Numbered from the stretch's first letter, positions 1 through 6,336 are shown. The stretch: 9,137 nucleotides of DNA from DATGKK01 sp035294725 (GCA_035294725.1 DATGKK010000138.1:1-9137); one strand, 5' to 3'. Numbers and translations are program-made. The notes: generated by a model not told the origin, from the sequence alone.

Positions 1-328
1 CGTCCTCGGGCGACGCCACACCGCCGCGCGGGTCGACAGCCTCCATGCGCCCGGCTTCGTCCGGGTTGCGCAGCAACTGCGGCCGGCGCCGCCGGTGCCG
101 CTTGGCCTCGGCGTTGCGCATGATGGTGAACAGCCAGGCCCGGGGGTGGACGCCGTCGAATCGGTCGATCGCCCGGTAGGCGCACAGCAAGGTCTCTTGG
201 ACGAGGTCCTCGGCGTCTGCGGTGTTGCGAGTGATCGAGAACGCCACCCGGGCGAGAACCTCCAGCTCCGACAGCACGTAACGGGCGAAGGCGTCCTCGC
301 CCTGCTGGCGCTCATCGGCCTCGTGCAC
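1..328 (-). CDS. ECF-type sigma-70 family RNA polymerase sigma factor, partial (C-terminus beyond left edge)
   Basis: An alternative sigma factor that would direct RNA polymerase to stress or envelope-type promoters. About 109 N-terminal residues are in the window. Sigma region 2 is clear: DAEDLVQETLLCAYRAIDRF (residues 38-57) is the core-binding/-10 helix, followed by HPRAWLFTIMRN (61-72) and a basic run HRRRRP, as in actinobacterial ECF factors. Region 4 lies beyond the edge. The GTG at 328 is the only start available, because an in-frame TGA lies a short way upstream. A run of seven G (345-339) sits 10 nt before it as a possible ribosome site. It diverges from a zinc-finger anti-sigma gene, its likely partner. 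A GGAACC-N16-CATT promoter points at it, so autoregulation is likely. Family call is firm; the ECF subgroup and inducing signal are unknown. Confidence 0.9.
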   Translation of the reverse strand, partial: MHEADERQQGEDAFARYVLSELEVLARVAFSITRNTADAEDLVQETLLCAYRAIDRFDGVHPRAWLFTIMRNAEAKRHRRRRPQLLRNPDEAGRMEAVDPRGGVASPED

Positions 329-334
329 GTAGGT

Positions 335-360
335 GGAACCCCCCCACCGGACTCAGCATT
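335..360 (+). promoter_or_regulatory. ECF-type promoter for the anti-sigma/nrtS/methyltransferase operon
   Basis: GGAACC at 335-340, a 16-nt spacer, then CATT at 357-360. This matches the general ECF pattern of a GGAAC -35 element and a short -10 element close to CGTT. The expected start of transcription near 367 gives a leader of about 35 nt before the GTG at 402. No mapped transcript is available; the assignment rests on motif and position. Confidence 0.6.
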
Positions 361-366
361 CCAGGG

Positions 367-392
367 AATGTACGCCGAGGGGAGCGGGTTCC
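367..392 (-). promoter_or_regulatory. ECF-type promoter for the sigma factor gene (autoregulatory)
   Basis: Read on the minus strand, GGAACC lies at 392-387, followed by a 16-nt spacer and CATT at 370-367. This is the same hexamer, spacer length and -10 tetramer as the rightward promoter at 335-360. Transcription would start near 360 and give a leader of about 32 nt before the sigma GTG at 328. The two promoters face each other, but the transcripts diverge from the shared centre. Confidence 0.6.
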
Positions 393-401
393 TGGTCCGT
401 G

Positions 402-644
402 GTGAGCACGAGAGAGCACCGAGCCCTGCGCCGAGGGGTGGAAACCTATCTCGACGGTGAAGCCGACCCGAGTCTCGCCGTGTCAGTCCGGCGGCATCTC
501 GCAGCGTGCTGGGCGTGCAGCGAGGACGCCGAGTGGCTCGTGTTGATCAAGGCGGCACTCGGCCGAATCGGCGAGCGTCGTCCCCGAGACCTTGGCGTTG
601 CCCGGCTGACACGATATGCCTCGACTCTCTCGGAGAAGCGGTGA
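402..644 (+). CDS. Zinc-finger anti-sigma factor (ZAS type), divergent from its sigma gene
   Basis: An 80-residue soluble protein expected to bind and hold the neighbouring ECF sigma factor. The signature HLAACWAC gives His32-x3-Cys36-x2-Cys39, the zinc-ligand pattern of the ZAS/zf-HC2 anti-sigma domain, and His6 may be the upstream ligand. No membrane helix is present, which suggests a cytoplasmic sensor, possibly thiol/redox-responsive as in RsrA-like proteins; that response is inferred. The GTG at 402 gives an N-terminus of Met-Ser-Thr-Arg-Glu-His; the adjacent GTG at 399 is equally possible. The GGGGAGCGGG region upstream is a loose ribosome site. Its stop codon (642-644) lies inside the GTGA that starts the next gene, so the two are probably translationally coupled. 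Anti-sigma genes often follow their sigma gene in the same direction; here the pair is divergent. Confidence 0.8.
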   Translation: MSTREHRALRRGVETYLDGEADPSLAVSVRRHLAACWACSEDAEWLVLIKAALGRIGERRPRDLGVARLTRYASTLSEKR

Positions 645-1075
645 CCAACCCGCCACCGGGTCCGGGCAACAGCCAGGGCGATGTTCCGGAGCGCGTCAGG
701 GGCTCCACCCCGGCCGAAGCGCCGATCGTCGCGATGAGCGGACCGCCGACGACGCTCGACTCCCGCTTGGCAGAGGCCCCCATGGACCACGACATCGCAC
801 CCGGGAACTCGAAGCGACGGCCGCCGCCGTCGTGGTCCTCTCCGAGCGAGGCGTGTGTGTTGATCGCTCGTGGTTACACCTTCCGCACCGGCGTTGTCGT
901 GGCGAGCGTGGTCGGCACGATCCTGTCCGGCGTGAACGACGGCAACGCCATCGCATCCGACCACTTGGGCGTATCGACGTGGGCGCGCATTGTCACCAAC
1001 TACCTCGTGCCCTTCGTCGTCGCCAGCGTCGGCTACCTCGCCCCGTTCCGCCGCCGGCGCGGCACGATTCGATGA
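641..1075 (+). CDS. nrtS: NrtS-like small nitrate/nitrite transporter
   Basis: A small inner-membrane protein resembling the NrtS nitrate/nitrite transporter family, which has two helices. The C-terminal half (about residues 78-136) has a first helix GVVVASVVGTILSGVNDGN, a loop, then a second helix IVTNYLVPFVVASVGYLAPF and an Arg-rich tail. The pattern GTIL-x3-N-x-G and TxYLVPxxV is how I recognise the family. Residues 1-77 are Pro/Ser-rich and probably disordered, which is unusual because NrtS proteins are normally only the two-helix core. GTG 641 is preferred: GGAG at 632-635 is well spaced and the start overlaps the anti-sigma stop. ATG 782 would give a 97-residue protein closer to the family norm. 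The stop overlaps the next ATG (ATGA at 1072-1075). Location in an ECF operon suggests stress-controlled nitrate/nitrite movement, which is inference. Confidence 0.7.
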   Translation: MTNPPPGPGNSQGDVPERVRGSTPAEAPIVAMSGPPTTLDSRLAEAPMDHDIAPGNSKRRPPPSWSSPSEACVLIARGYTFRTGVVVASVVGTILSGVNDGNAIASDHLGVSTWARIVTNYLVPFVVASVGYLAPFRRRRGTIR

Positions 1076-1881
1076 TGTCCCCAGCCTCCAGCACGGCCAA
1101 CCTGTGGACGTCCTATCTCGACCGGTTCCACGAGGACCACCCCGGCATCACCGAGGACGTCTTGTCGGAAGCCTGCGACGTCGACGGCACGAACCCGTAT
1201 GCCTGGCTGCTCGCCGTCGCGCCTCTCACCCCCGGCATCGTGGCACTCGACCTCGCCTGTGGAACTGGCCCGCTCCAGACCACGGCTCCCCATCTCCGTT
1301 GGGTGGGCGTGGACCGATCTCCGGGCGAGCTCGCGAGAGCAGCGAAGGTGCTCCCGAGGGTGCTGGTACGAGGCAACGGACAGAGCCAGCCTTTTCGAGA
1401 CGCCACCTTCGACCTCGTGGCGTGCTCCATGGCGCTCATGCTCTTCGTTCCCCTCGAGGCCGCGCTCGCGGAGATCCACCGCGTGCTCCGCGACGACGGC
1501 ACACTCGTTCTCCTCCTGCCAGGGTCGGTCCCGTTGAGCACTCGAGACCGGGTCCGCTACGTGCGCCTGCTCGCGTCCCTTCGCGAGGTGCGCCCCGCGT
1601 ATCCGAACAGCGTGCACCTCGGGCGTCTCCATGCTCGACTGCGGCGAGCCGGCCTCGCCGTCGTCAGCGATGAACGCCGATGCTTCCGCTATCCGATTCG
1701 GGACGAGCACCACGCCCAGCGCTTGGTGGAATCTCTCTACGTTCCGGGGCTGTCACCAGAACGCATTGAGGGCGCTGCCCGGGCCGCCAGGAGCTGGGTC
1801 GGGTCGACGATCGGCATCCCGCTGCGGCGCGTCGTATGCCGCAAACTCGTTGGGTCAGCGCGAGCACCGGCGACACGGTGA
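1072..1881 (+). CDS. Class I SAM-dependent methyltransferase (Methyltransf_11-like)
   Basis: A 269-residue Rossmann-fold methyltransferase using S-adenosylmethionine; the substrate cannot be told. Motif I is LDLACGTGP (residues 59-67). The acidic end of beta-2 is VGVDRSPGELARA with Asp81, which should bind the ribose hydroxyls. DLVACSMALML (from Asp114) is motif IV, and HRVLRDDGTLVLLLPG is the post-motif strand. The C-terminal part is rich in Arg and has no further motif I recognise. The ATG at 1072 overlaps the nrtS stop, and a second ATG follows directly at 1075; there is no convincing ribosome site, so translation probably depends on coupling. It is the last gene of the anti-sigma/nrtS operon. 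It could modify a small molecule, lipid or protein tied to the sigma response. Confidence 0.85.
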   Translation: MMSPASSTANLWTSYLDRFHEDHPGITEDVLSEACDVDGTNPYAWLLAVAPLTPGIVALDLACGTGPLQTTAPHLRWVGVDRSPGELARAAKVLPRVLVRGNGQSQPFRDATFDLVACSMALMLFVPLEAALAEIHRVLRDDGTLVLLLPGSVPLSTRDRVRYVRLLASLREVRPAYPNSVHLGRLHARLRRAGLAVVSDERRCFRYPIRDEHHAQRLVESLYVPGLSPERIEGAARAARSWVGSTIGIPLRRVVCRKLVGSARAPATR

Positions 1882-1908
1882 TCTTCGGCCTGCATGCTCC
1901 TTGACTTC

Positions 1909-1928
1909 AACACGAGCTTTACCGTGTT
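1909..1928. terminator. Possible weak terminator hairpin after the methyltransferase
   Basis: AACACG (1909-1914) and CGTGTT (1923-1928) form a perfect 6-bp stem with an 8-nt loop, 28 nt after the methyltransferase stop. Only one further T follows the stem, so this is not a classic intrinsic terminator. Confidence 0.3.
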
Positions 1929-2000
1929 TCGTCAGGCTCGAGGTGAGCGACGACAAACCGGCCAGCGGCGAGATCCTCGATGAAGGCGACGGAGCATGAG
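1919..2000 (-). pseudogene. Possible scrap of a second PIN-domain toxin
   Basis: On the minus strand a stretch reads SVAFIEDLAAGRF followed by VVAHLEP and a TAA at 1921-1919. The string AFIEDLAAGRF resembles the central helix of one VapC/PIN subfamily (AFLEDLAAGRF-like). No matching N-terminal Asp motif precedes it in any minus frame, and the usual C-terminal half with its Asp residues is absent. About 25 codons is too little to be sure; chance similarity in GC-rich DNA is a real alternative. Confidence 0.25.
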
Positions 2001-2049
2001 GCCGTGCTGGGCAGGTCGATGCCGTGGCACGGAGATGACGGTACTCTGC

Positions 2050-2346
2050 AGTCGCCGAGTACGATCTGCGTCCCACCTCGTCGACATCGGAGTCGCCAAC
2101 GCGCTTCGTCGCGGGGTCGCTTCCTCGCCGGCCGAGCCCGGCGATGCTCGACCGGTGGCGGCGGCCGGGCGGATCGGGCTACGCCGTCCTCCCTCTGTTG
2201 GCACAGCCGTGGCAGCAAAGGGCAACCCCCTCGGCCGATGAGGCGTGATGTGTCGCGCTGGCCGAGCCGCCCGGCTGCACGCTCCTCACCGCGGATGCGA
2301 GGCTCGTGCGATCATCAGGACTCTGCCGGCCGGTCACGGTGGTCGT
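2050..2346 (+). pseudogene. Degraded VapC-like PIN-domain toxin
   Basis: Remains of a type II toxin RNase of the PIN family, in two frames. From about 2068 one frame reads ASHLVDIGVANALRRGV, the usual mid-helix of VapC. The frame changes near 2131-2150, and the other frame reads AMLDRWRR, then YAVLPLLAQPWQQRAT and SADEA. An in-frame TGA at 2246-2248 replaces the residue expected before CVALAE, and then comes GCTLLTADARL with RPVTVV, a typical PIN C-terminus. The N-terminal VxDxS strand with the first catalytic Asp is missing, and no natural stop follows VTVV. The last 32 bases or so lie opposite the end of the methyltransferase at 2315. With a frameshift, a stop and no start it cannot make a toxin. 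No VapB antitoxin reading frame was seen nearby. Confidence 0.7.
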
Positions 2347-3109
2347 TGGTCGGCTTGACCGCCTCGACCAGCATGCGGCGGGCGTGGGCGACGAACCGCC
2401 CGGTGCGCTCGATCTCGTCGTGCAGGCCCCGCAGCTCATCACGGTAGCGGGAGACCGTGAAGCCCGGGACCGTCCAGGGCACCTTCCGGAGGAAGTGCAC
2501 CACCGCTTCGATGTCGAAGAACACGACCTCGAGCGCTTCGTCCTCGAGGCGGGTCACCTGCAGGCCGGCCGTCTCGGCCCCCTCACGAGCGCGCCGGGCG
2601 CTCCGGCTGCTGCCGCCAGGCTGCGGACCCATGAGGCGCTCGTAGAGCTCCCTGTTGGAGCTCTCGCCGACCTGCTGGGAGAGGTAGGCGCCCCCGGGCG
2701 CAAGGACGCGTGCGATCTCGGTCCAGTCCGGGGCGACGGGGTGCCGGCTGATCGCGAGATCGAGGCTCCCGGTGGCAAACGGCAGCGGACCACCCTCCCG
2801 CGTTTGGACGACGAGGGCGCCGAACCGCTCGAGCCGGCGGGATGCGAGGGTGACGTTCGGCTCCCACGTCTCGGTCGCTGCCACCACGACCGGGAGGGAC
2901 GGCGCCCGCTCTAGCGCTTGGCAGAAGACCTCGCCGCCGCCGGTCTCGAGGTCGAGGACGGAGCCCGCCGCGCCGATCGCCCGCGAGGCCAGTCCCAGGT
3001 AGCCCCACGACGGGCGTTGCTCGGTCGCCCGCCCCTCGAACCAGGAGAAGTCGAAGCCACCGAGTGGCACCCGCTCTCCCTCGGCCACGAGCTCCTCGAA
3101 GCTGCCCAC
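2315..3109 (-). CDS. SAM-dependent methyltransferase domain protein
   Basis: A 264-residue methyltransferase of unknown substrate. The N-terminus has FDFSWFEGRATEQRPSWGY, as in a family where a W-x-E-G-R-x(5)-RPSW segment precedes the Rossmann core. Motif I is VLDLETGGGE (51-60), the acidic beta-2 end is AATETWEPN (Glu80), LPFATGSLDLAISRHP (109-124) is motif IV, and RVLAPGGAYLSQQVG is the following strand. The C-terminal FFDIEAVVHFLRKVPW is also typical of the group. The open frame extends upstream to 3334 and would overlap the divergent acyltransferase, so GTG 3109 is preferred; homology starts there too. No ribosome site precedes it, but TAGCAT lies 7 nt upstream, suggesting a leaderless mRNA. 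The last residues are encoded opposite the VapC remnant, so the original C-terminus may have been extended. Confidence 0.8.
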   Translation of the reverse strand: MGSFEELVAEGERVPLGGFDFSWFEGRATEQRPSWGYLGLASRAIGAAGSVLDLETGGGEVFCQALERAPSLPVVVAATETWEPNVTLASRRLERFGALVVQTREGGPLPFATGSLDLAISRHPVAPDWTEIARVLAPGGAYLSQQVGESSNRELYERLMGPQPGGSSRSARRAREGAETAGLQVTRLEDEALEVVFFDIEAVVHFLRKVPWTVPGFTVSRYRDELRGLHDEIERTGRFVAHARRMLVEAVKPTNDHRDRPAES

Positions 3110-3116
3110 CCGCGAG

Positions 3117-3122
3117 ATGCTA
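3117..3122 (-). promoter_or_regulatory. Likely -10 element of a leaderless transcript for the minus-strand methyltransferase
   Basis: TAGCAT on the minus strand fits the actinobacterial TAnnnT -10 pattern and ends 7 nt before the GTG at 3109, so transcription would begin at or next to the start codon. No good -35 hexamer is visible. Confidence 0.4.
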
Positions 3123-3269
3123 CGAACGGCACCACGGGCGCAGCGGTGGCTATCCTCGGGCCGCGCCAACGTGGAGACGGGATCGACGCCGGCGATCAGC
3201 CAGTGTGGCGACGCGCTCCAGCGGCGAGTGCCGTCCGCGTGGCGCCGAGTGGGGAGGGAATCGACCGAC

Positions 3270-5360
3270 GTGTCACGGCTTCGGCCCAGGCTGCGCCACG
3301 AGCCAGCGCTCGACGGCCTGCGAGGCGTCGCCATCGCCCTCGTCCTGCTCTATCACGGCGGCATCTCGTGGGCGGGAGGCGGCTTTCTCGGGGTCGAGCT
3401 CTTCTTCGTCCTCTCGGGCTACCTCATCACGAGCCTGCTGCTGGCCGAGGCATCGAGCACAGGCAGGATCGGCTTCCGCGCGTTCTGGGGACGCCGGGCC
3501 CGGCGCCTGCTGCCGGCGCTGGCATGTGTCGTCATCGCCTGCGCCCTCTACGAGCACTTTGCCGGCCTGAACGCCGCTCCCGACTTCGGGGCTGACGCGC
3601 TCGCGACCTTGGCCTATGTGGCGAACTGGCACCAGCTCTGGGTCGGCAGCGGCTACTTCGCCCAAGTGGCGAACGTGTCGCCCCTCCAGCACACCTGGTC
3701 GCTCGCGATCGAGGAGCAGTTCTACCTCGTGTGGCCGCTCGTCGTCGTGGCCGTGCTCCGGCTCGGCCGCCGCCGTGCCGAGAACGTCGAACTGCTCGAC
3801 CCGGCGGCGGAGCGCGCAAGTGACAGGGTGCCCACCTCTCGTCTCGCTGCCCTCCTCGGACTCTCCATCGCCGGCGCCCTCGCATCGGCGGCCGAGATGG
3901 CGTGGCTGTTCCATGGCGGGAGCGGGCTCAACCGGGTGTACTACGGCACGGACACCAGGGCGCAGGGCCTCCTCGCCGGGGCCGCCCTCGCGGCGGCCAC
4001 GGCGCTCGCCCGGCGGCGCCAACGGCGCCCGCTGTCGAGGTCCGGGCAGTCGGTTCTCGCCGGTGCCGGTCTCGCAGGAGCAGGCGGGCTCGCCGCCGCG
4101 ACGGCGTACGCGAGCGGGACCGCCGGGTGGTTGTACCAGGGAGGGTTTCTCGCCGTCGACGTCGCCGCAGTCGCCGTCATCGCCTGCGCGGCCTCCCCCG
4201 TTGCGCGCTCCCCGCTCGGTGCTCTGTTGTCCTGGAGACCGCTACGCGCGCTCGGGCTCGTCTCCTACGGGGTGTACCTCTGGCACTTTCCGCTCTTCCT
4301 CTGGCTGACGGCTGCGAGCACCGGCGTCTCCGGCGCGGCGCTCTTCGGCCTCCGCTGCGCGACGACTCTTGCCGTCGCCATCGTGTCGTACTTCGTGGTC
4401 GAGCAGCCGATCCGGACCCGTCGGGTGACGGGTCGGTCGCTCGCGGTCCTCGCGTCGAGCGGCATGGCGGCCGCGTTGGTCTCCGTGGCGCTGGCGTGGT
4501 CGGCGACCGGCGCCGAAGCCGCCTTGGCGAACCTCCCCGCGCTTGCGCGTCCCCCGGCCGTGCACGACCGCGGACCGGCCGCGGTCGGACCGGCGCCGGC
4601 CGCAGCCGTGCCCAACGGAGCCGCGAAGAGCCCGCTCAGCGGGAAGCGGAACCTCCGGGTGATGGTGATCGGCGACTCGATCGGCCTTACCCTCGGAGTG
4701 GAGCTGTCAAATGGAGAGCAGCGTTACGGCGTCTCGGTGTTCAACCGGGCGATCCTCGGCTGCGGCTTCATCGACAGCGGTGAGAGCGACGAGATGGGCA
4801 CGCACTATGAAGCGCCGAACGGCAAGTGCCTCACCGCGTTCCGGCAGTGGCAGCACGACGAAGCCGCCATCCGGCCTCAGGTCGTCCTCGTGCAGATGGG
4901 CTACTGGGACGAGATGAACTGGCTGCAGGACGGCCAGGTCCGCTTCATCGGCCAGCCGACCTTCGACCGGGAGCTGCGGGGGCGGATGGACCTGCTGGTA
5001 AGGATGCTGAGCGCTCCTCGGGTGCGGATCGTCCTGCTCAGCGTCCCGTACACCCACCCGCTCCCGTGGCCCGACGGCTCCGAGCCACTCCAGGGCTCGA
5101 TCCTCCGCGACCACGAGATCAATGCGATGCTGCAGTCCGTCGCGAAGAGCTTCCCGGGCCGGGTGTCCTTCTTCGACACCTCGCCCGAGGTCACGCCGGA
5201 CCACCGGTTCTCGCTCTTTGTCGACGGAGCGCTCTGCCGGATGCCGGACGGCATCCACTTCGCCCTCGGCACGTCGCCGAGCCGCCTCTCGCTCACGCCC
5301 TGCATGCGCCACCTCCAGGCCGTGCTCTTCCCCTACCTGCGCACTCTCGTGAGCAGCTAG
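3270..5360 (+). CDS. OafA/YrhL-type membrane acyltransferase fused to a C-terminal SGNH domain
   Basis: A 696-residue polytopic membrane protein that probably transfers acyl (often acetyl) groups to a cell-surface glycan or lipid. The N-terminal acyltransferase-3 domain (about 8-410) has LDGLRGVAIALVLLYH with Arg18 and His29, FFVLSGYLITSLLL, HTWSLAIEEQFYLVWPL (from His141) and GVYLWHFPLFLW; many hydrophobic segments follow. An Ala/Pro-rich linker (about 418-455) leads to an SGNH-like domain with VIGDSIG (Asp469, Ser470) and DGIHF (Asp660, His663), the expected block I and block V residues. The full catalytic set appears intact, so O-acyl transfer outside the membrane is plausible. GTG 3270 is chosen because family similarity begins just after it and GGGGAGGG lies 11 nt upstream; the open frame continues upstream without similarity. 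It diverges from the methyltransferase. The acceptor is unknown. Confidence 0.9.
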   Translation: MSRLRPRLRHEPALDGLRGVAIALVLLYHGGISWAGGGFLGVELFFVLSGYLITSLLLAEASSTGRIGFRAFWGRRARRLLPALACVVIACALYEHFAGLNAAPDFGADALATLAYVANWHQLWVGSGYFAQVANVSPLQHTWSLAIEEQFYLVWPLVVVAVLRLGRRRAENVELLDPAAERASDRVPTSRLAALLGLSIAGALASAAEMAWLFHGGSGLNRVYYGTDTRAQGLLAGAALAAATALARRRQRRPLSRSGQSVLAGAGLAGAGGLAAATAYASGTAGWLYQGGFLAVDVAAVAVIACAASPVARSPLGALLSWRPLRALGLVSYGVYLWHFPLFLWLTAASTGVSGAALFGLRCATTLAVAIVSYFVVEQPIRTRRVTGRSLAVLASSGMAAALVSVALAWSATGAEAALANLPALARPPAVHDRGPAAVGPAPAAAVPNGAAKSPLSGKRNLRVMVIGDSIGLTLGVELSNGEQRYGVSVFNRAILGCGFIDSGESDEMGTHYEAPNGKCLTAFRQWQHDEAAIRPQVVLVQMGYWDEMNWLQDGQVRFIGQPTFDRELRGRMDLLVRMLSAPRVRIVLLSVPYTHPLPWPDGSEPLQGSILRDHEINAMLQSVAKSFPGRVSFFDTSPEVTPDHRFSLFVDGALCRMPDGIHFALGTSPSRLSLTPCMRHLQAVLFPYLRTLVSS

Positions 5361-5440
5361 AGACGCTGGCCCGGGCGGCGTCGGCGCCCTTTGGTGAGGC
5401 GGCACCATCCCCGACCGGGTCCACGACGTAACCACCGTGC

Positions 5441-6334
5441 ATGGACCAGCGCCGCAACTGGAGGAGCGAGGGTGGTGGCCAGCACCGCTGGTCCTCCGTG
5501 ACCGGCGCCGGCGTCCTTGTCGGCGCCGGCCTCCTGGCCGCCTCCGCCGGGATCCACCTCGACCTCTACCTCACCGGGTACCGGACGATCCCGACGATCG
5601 GGTGGCTCTTCCTGCTCCAGGTGGTGGCGGGGCTTGCGCTCGCGGTCGCGCTGGCGGCGACGCTGAGCAGGCTCGCCGCTCTCGCGGGGGCCCTGTTCGC
5701 GGCGGCCACCCTCGGCGGGTACCTGCTCTCGATGTGGGTCGGGCTGTTCGGCTTCCGGGAGGTGCGCACCACCGCCGGGGAGGTGGCGGCGGGCCTCGAG
5801 ATCGCAGCCCTTGCCGTCCTCGGGCTTGTGGCGACGTTCGGGCCGGCGCGGGCCACGGCCGACGGCGAGCGCCCGTTCCTCGCGACCATGGCAGGGACGG
5901 TCGTCGCGATGGTCGCCACCGCCGGCGTGCTGGTTGGCGCCGCCGAGGCGGGATCGGCGGGAGTTGCTCCGACGACGCTCGGCGCGCCTCGAGGGCACGT
6001 GCTGCTCGGGGTCCGCCGGATCGGCCATCTGCAGGTGCTCACGAACCCGCAGGGGTTCACGCTGTACTGGTTCGCTCTCGACAGCCCGTCACACTCTCGC
6101 TGTTACGGGGCGTGCGCCGCCTACTGGCCTCCGCTGCTCGGCATCCCAGTTGCCGGACCCGGTGTCCGCGGTCGCCTCGGCACGATCCGCCGGCGCGGGG
6201 GCGCGTTGCAGGCCACCTACGACGGCCACCCGCTCTACACCTATCTCGCCGACGGCGCCCCGGGGCAGGATCGCGGCAACCATGTGGTCCTGAACGGTGG
6301 CGAGTGGTACGCCGTGGTGGTCGCGTCCCGATAG
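5441..6334 (+). CDS. Membrane protein with C-terminal secreted-repeat (COG4315/PF03640-like) domain
   Basis: A 297-residue protein with about four or five membrane helices in the first half and a lipoprotein-repeat domain at the end. Hydrophobic segments include GAGVLVGAGLLAASAGI, LFLLQVVAGLALAVALAA, ALFAAATLGGYLLSMWVGLF and a helix near residues 147-165. From about residue 199 the sequence VLTNPQGFTLYWFALD, CYGACAAYWPPLLG (Cys221, Cys225), YDGHPLYTYLADGAPGQ and LNGGEWYAV matches the repeat found in secreted actinobacterial lipoproteins of unknown function. Those are usually exported by a signal peptide; here the domain is tethered to helices and there is no lipobox. The domain probably faces outside. 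It starts 80 nt after the acyltransferase, so co-transcription is possible. ATG 5441 has no clear ribosome site. The biochemical role is unknown. Confidence 0.8.
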   Translation: MDQRRNWRSEGGGQHRWSSVTGAGVLVGAGLLAASAGIHLDLYLTGYRTIPTIGWLFLLQVVAGLALAVALAATLSRLAALAGALFAAATLGGYLLSMWVGLFGFREVRTTAGEVAAGLEIAALAVLGLVATFGPARATADGERPFLATMAGTVVAMVATAGVLVGAAEAGSAGVAPTTLGAPRGHVLLGVRRIGHLQVLTNPQGFTLYWFALDSPSHSRCYGACAAYWPPLLGIPVAGPGVRGRLGTIRRRGGALQATYDGHPLYTYLADGAPGQDRGNHVVLNGGEWYAVVVASR

Positions 6335-6336
6335 AT

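Larger units (their letters stand above)
335..392. repeat. 58-bp dyad joining the two divergent ECF promoters
   Basis: The outer arms GGAACC (335-340) and GGTTCC (387-392) and the inner arms CATTCC (357-362) and GGAATG (365-370) are both perfect inverted repeats around the same centre, between 363 and 364, with AG in the middle. The 16-nt spacers between outer and inner arms match only partly, so selection appears to act on the promoter elements. The inner palindrome could also be an operator. Confidence 0.75.
1882..2314. other. Gene-free stretch holding only toxin remnants
   Basis: No intact coding sequence is supported between the methyltransferase ending at 1881 and the convergent gene ending at 2315. 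Long open frames on both strands here lack ribosome sites and family motifs. The recognisable content is the VapC remnant from about 2050, the doubtful minus-strand PIN scrap and the 1909-1928 hairpin. No transposase or terminal repeats were seen. Confidence 0.65.

Noticed and set aside
95..460. Rightward open frame of 121 codons across the left edge
   Set aside because: It lies antisense to the sigma factor, whose region 2 motifs are unmistakable, and its own translation shows no family pattern.
616..1071. Upstream in-frame extension of the first methyltransferase (to 421 residues)
   Set aside because: The extension is out of frame with, and overlaps, the anti-sigma and NrtS-like genes, and is Arg-rich without motifs; similarity to methyltransferases begins after 1072.
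1882..2346. Insertion sequence or CRISPR in the gene-poor gap
   Set aside because: No transposase frame, terminal inverted repeats, target duplications or regularly spaced repeats could be found by eye.
3110..3334. Upstream extension of the minus-strand methyltransferase
   Set aside because: It would overlap the start of the divergent acyltransferase and has no family similarity; GTG 3109 with a -10 box just upstream is a better start.
3273..4022. Minus-strand open frame opposite the acyltransferase
   Set aside because: Arg/Glu/Pro-rich shadow typical of GC-rich DNA; the plus strand encodes clear acyltransferase-3 motifs here.
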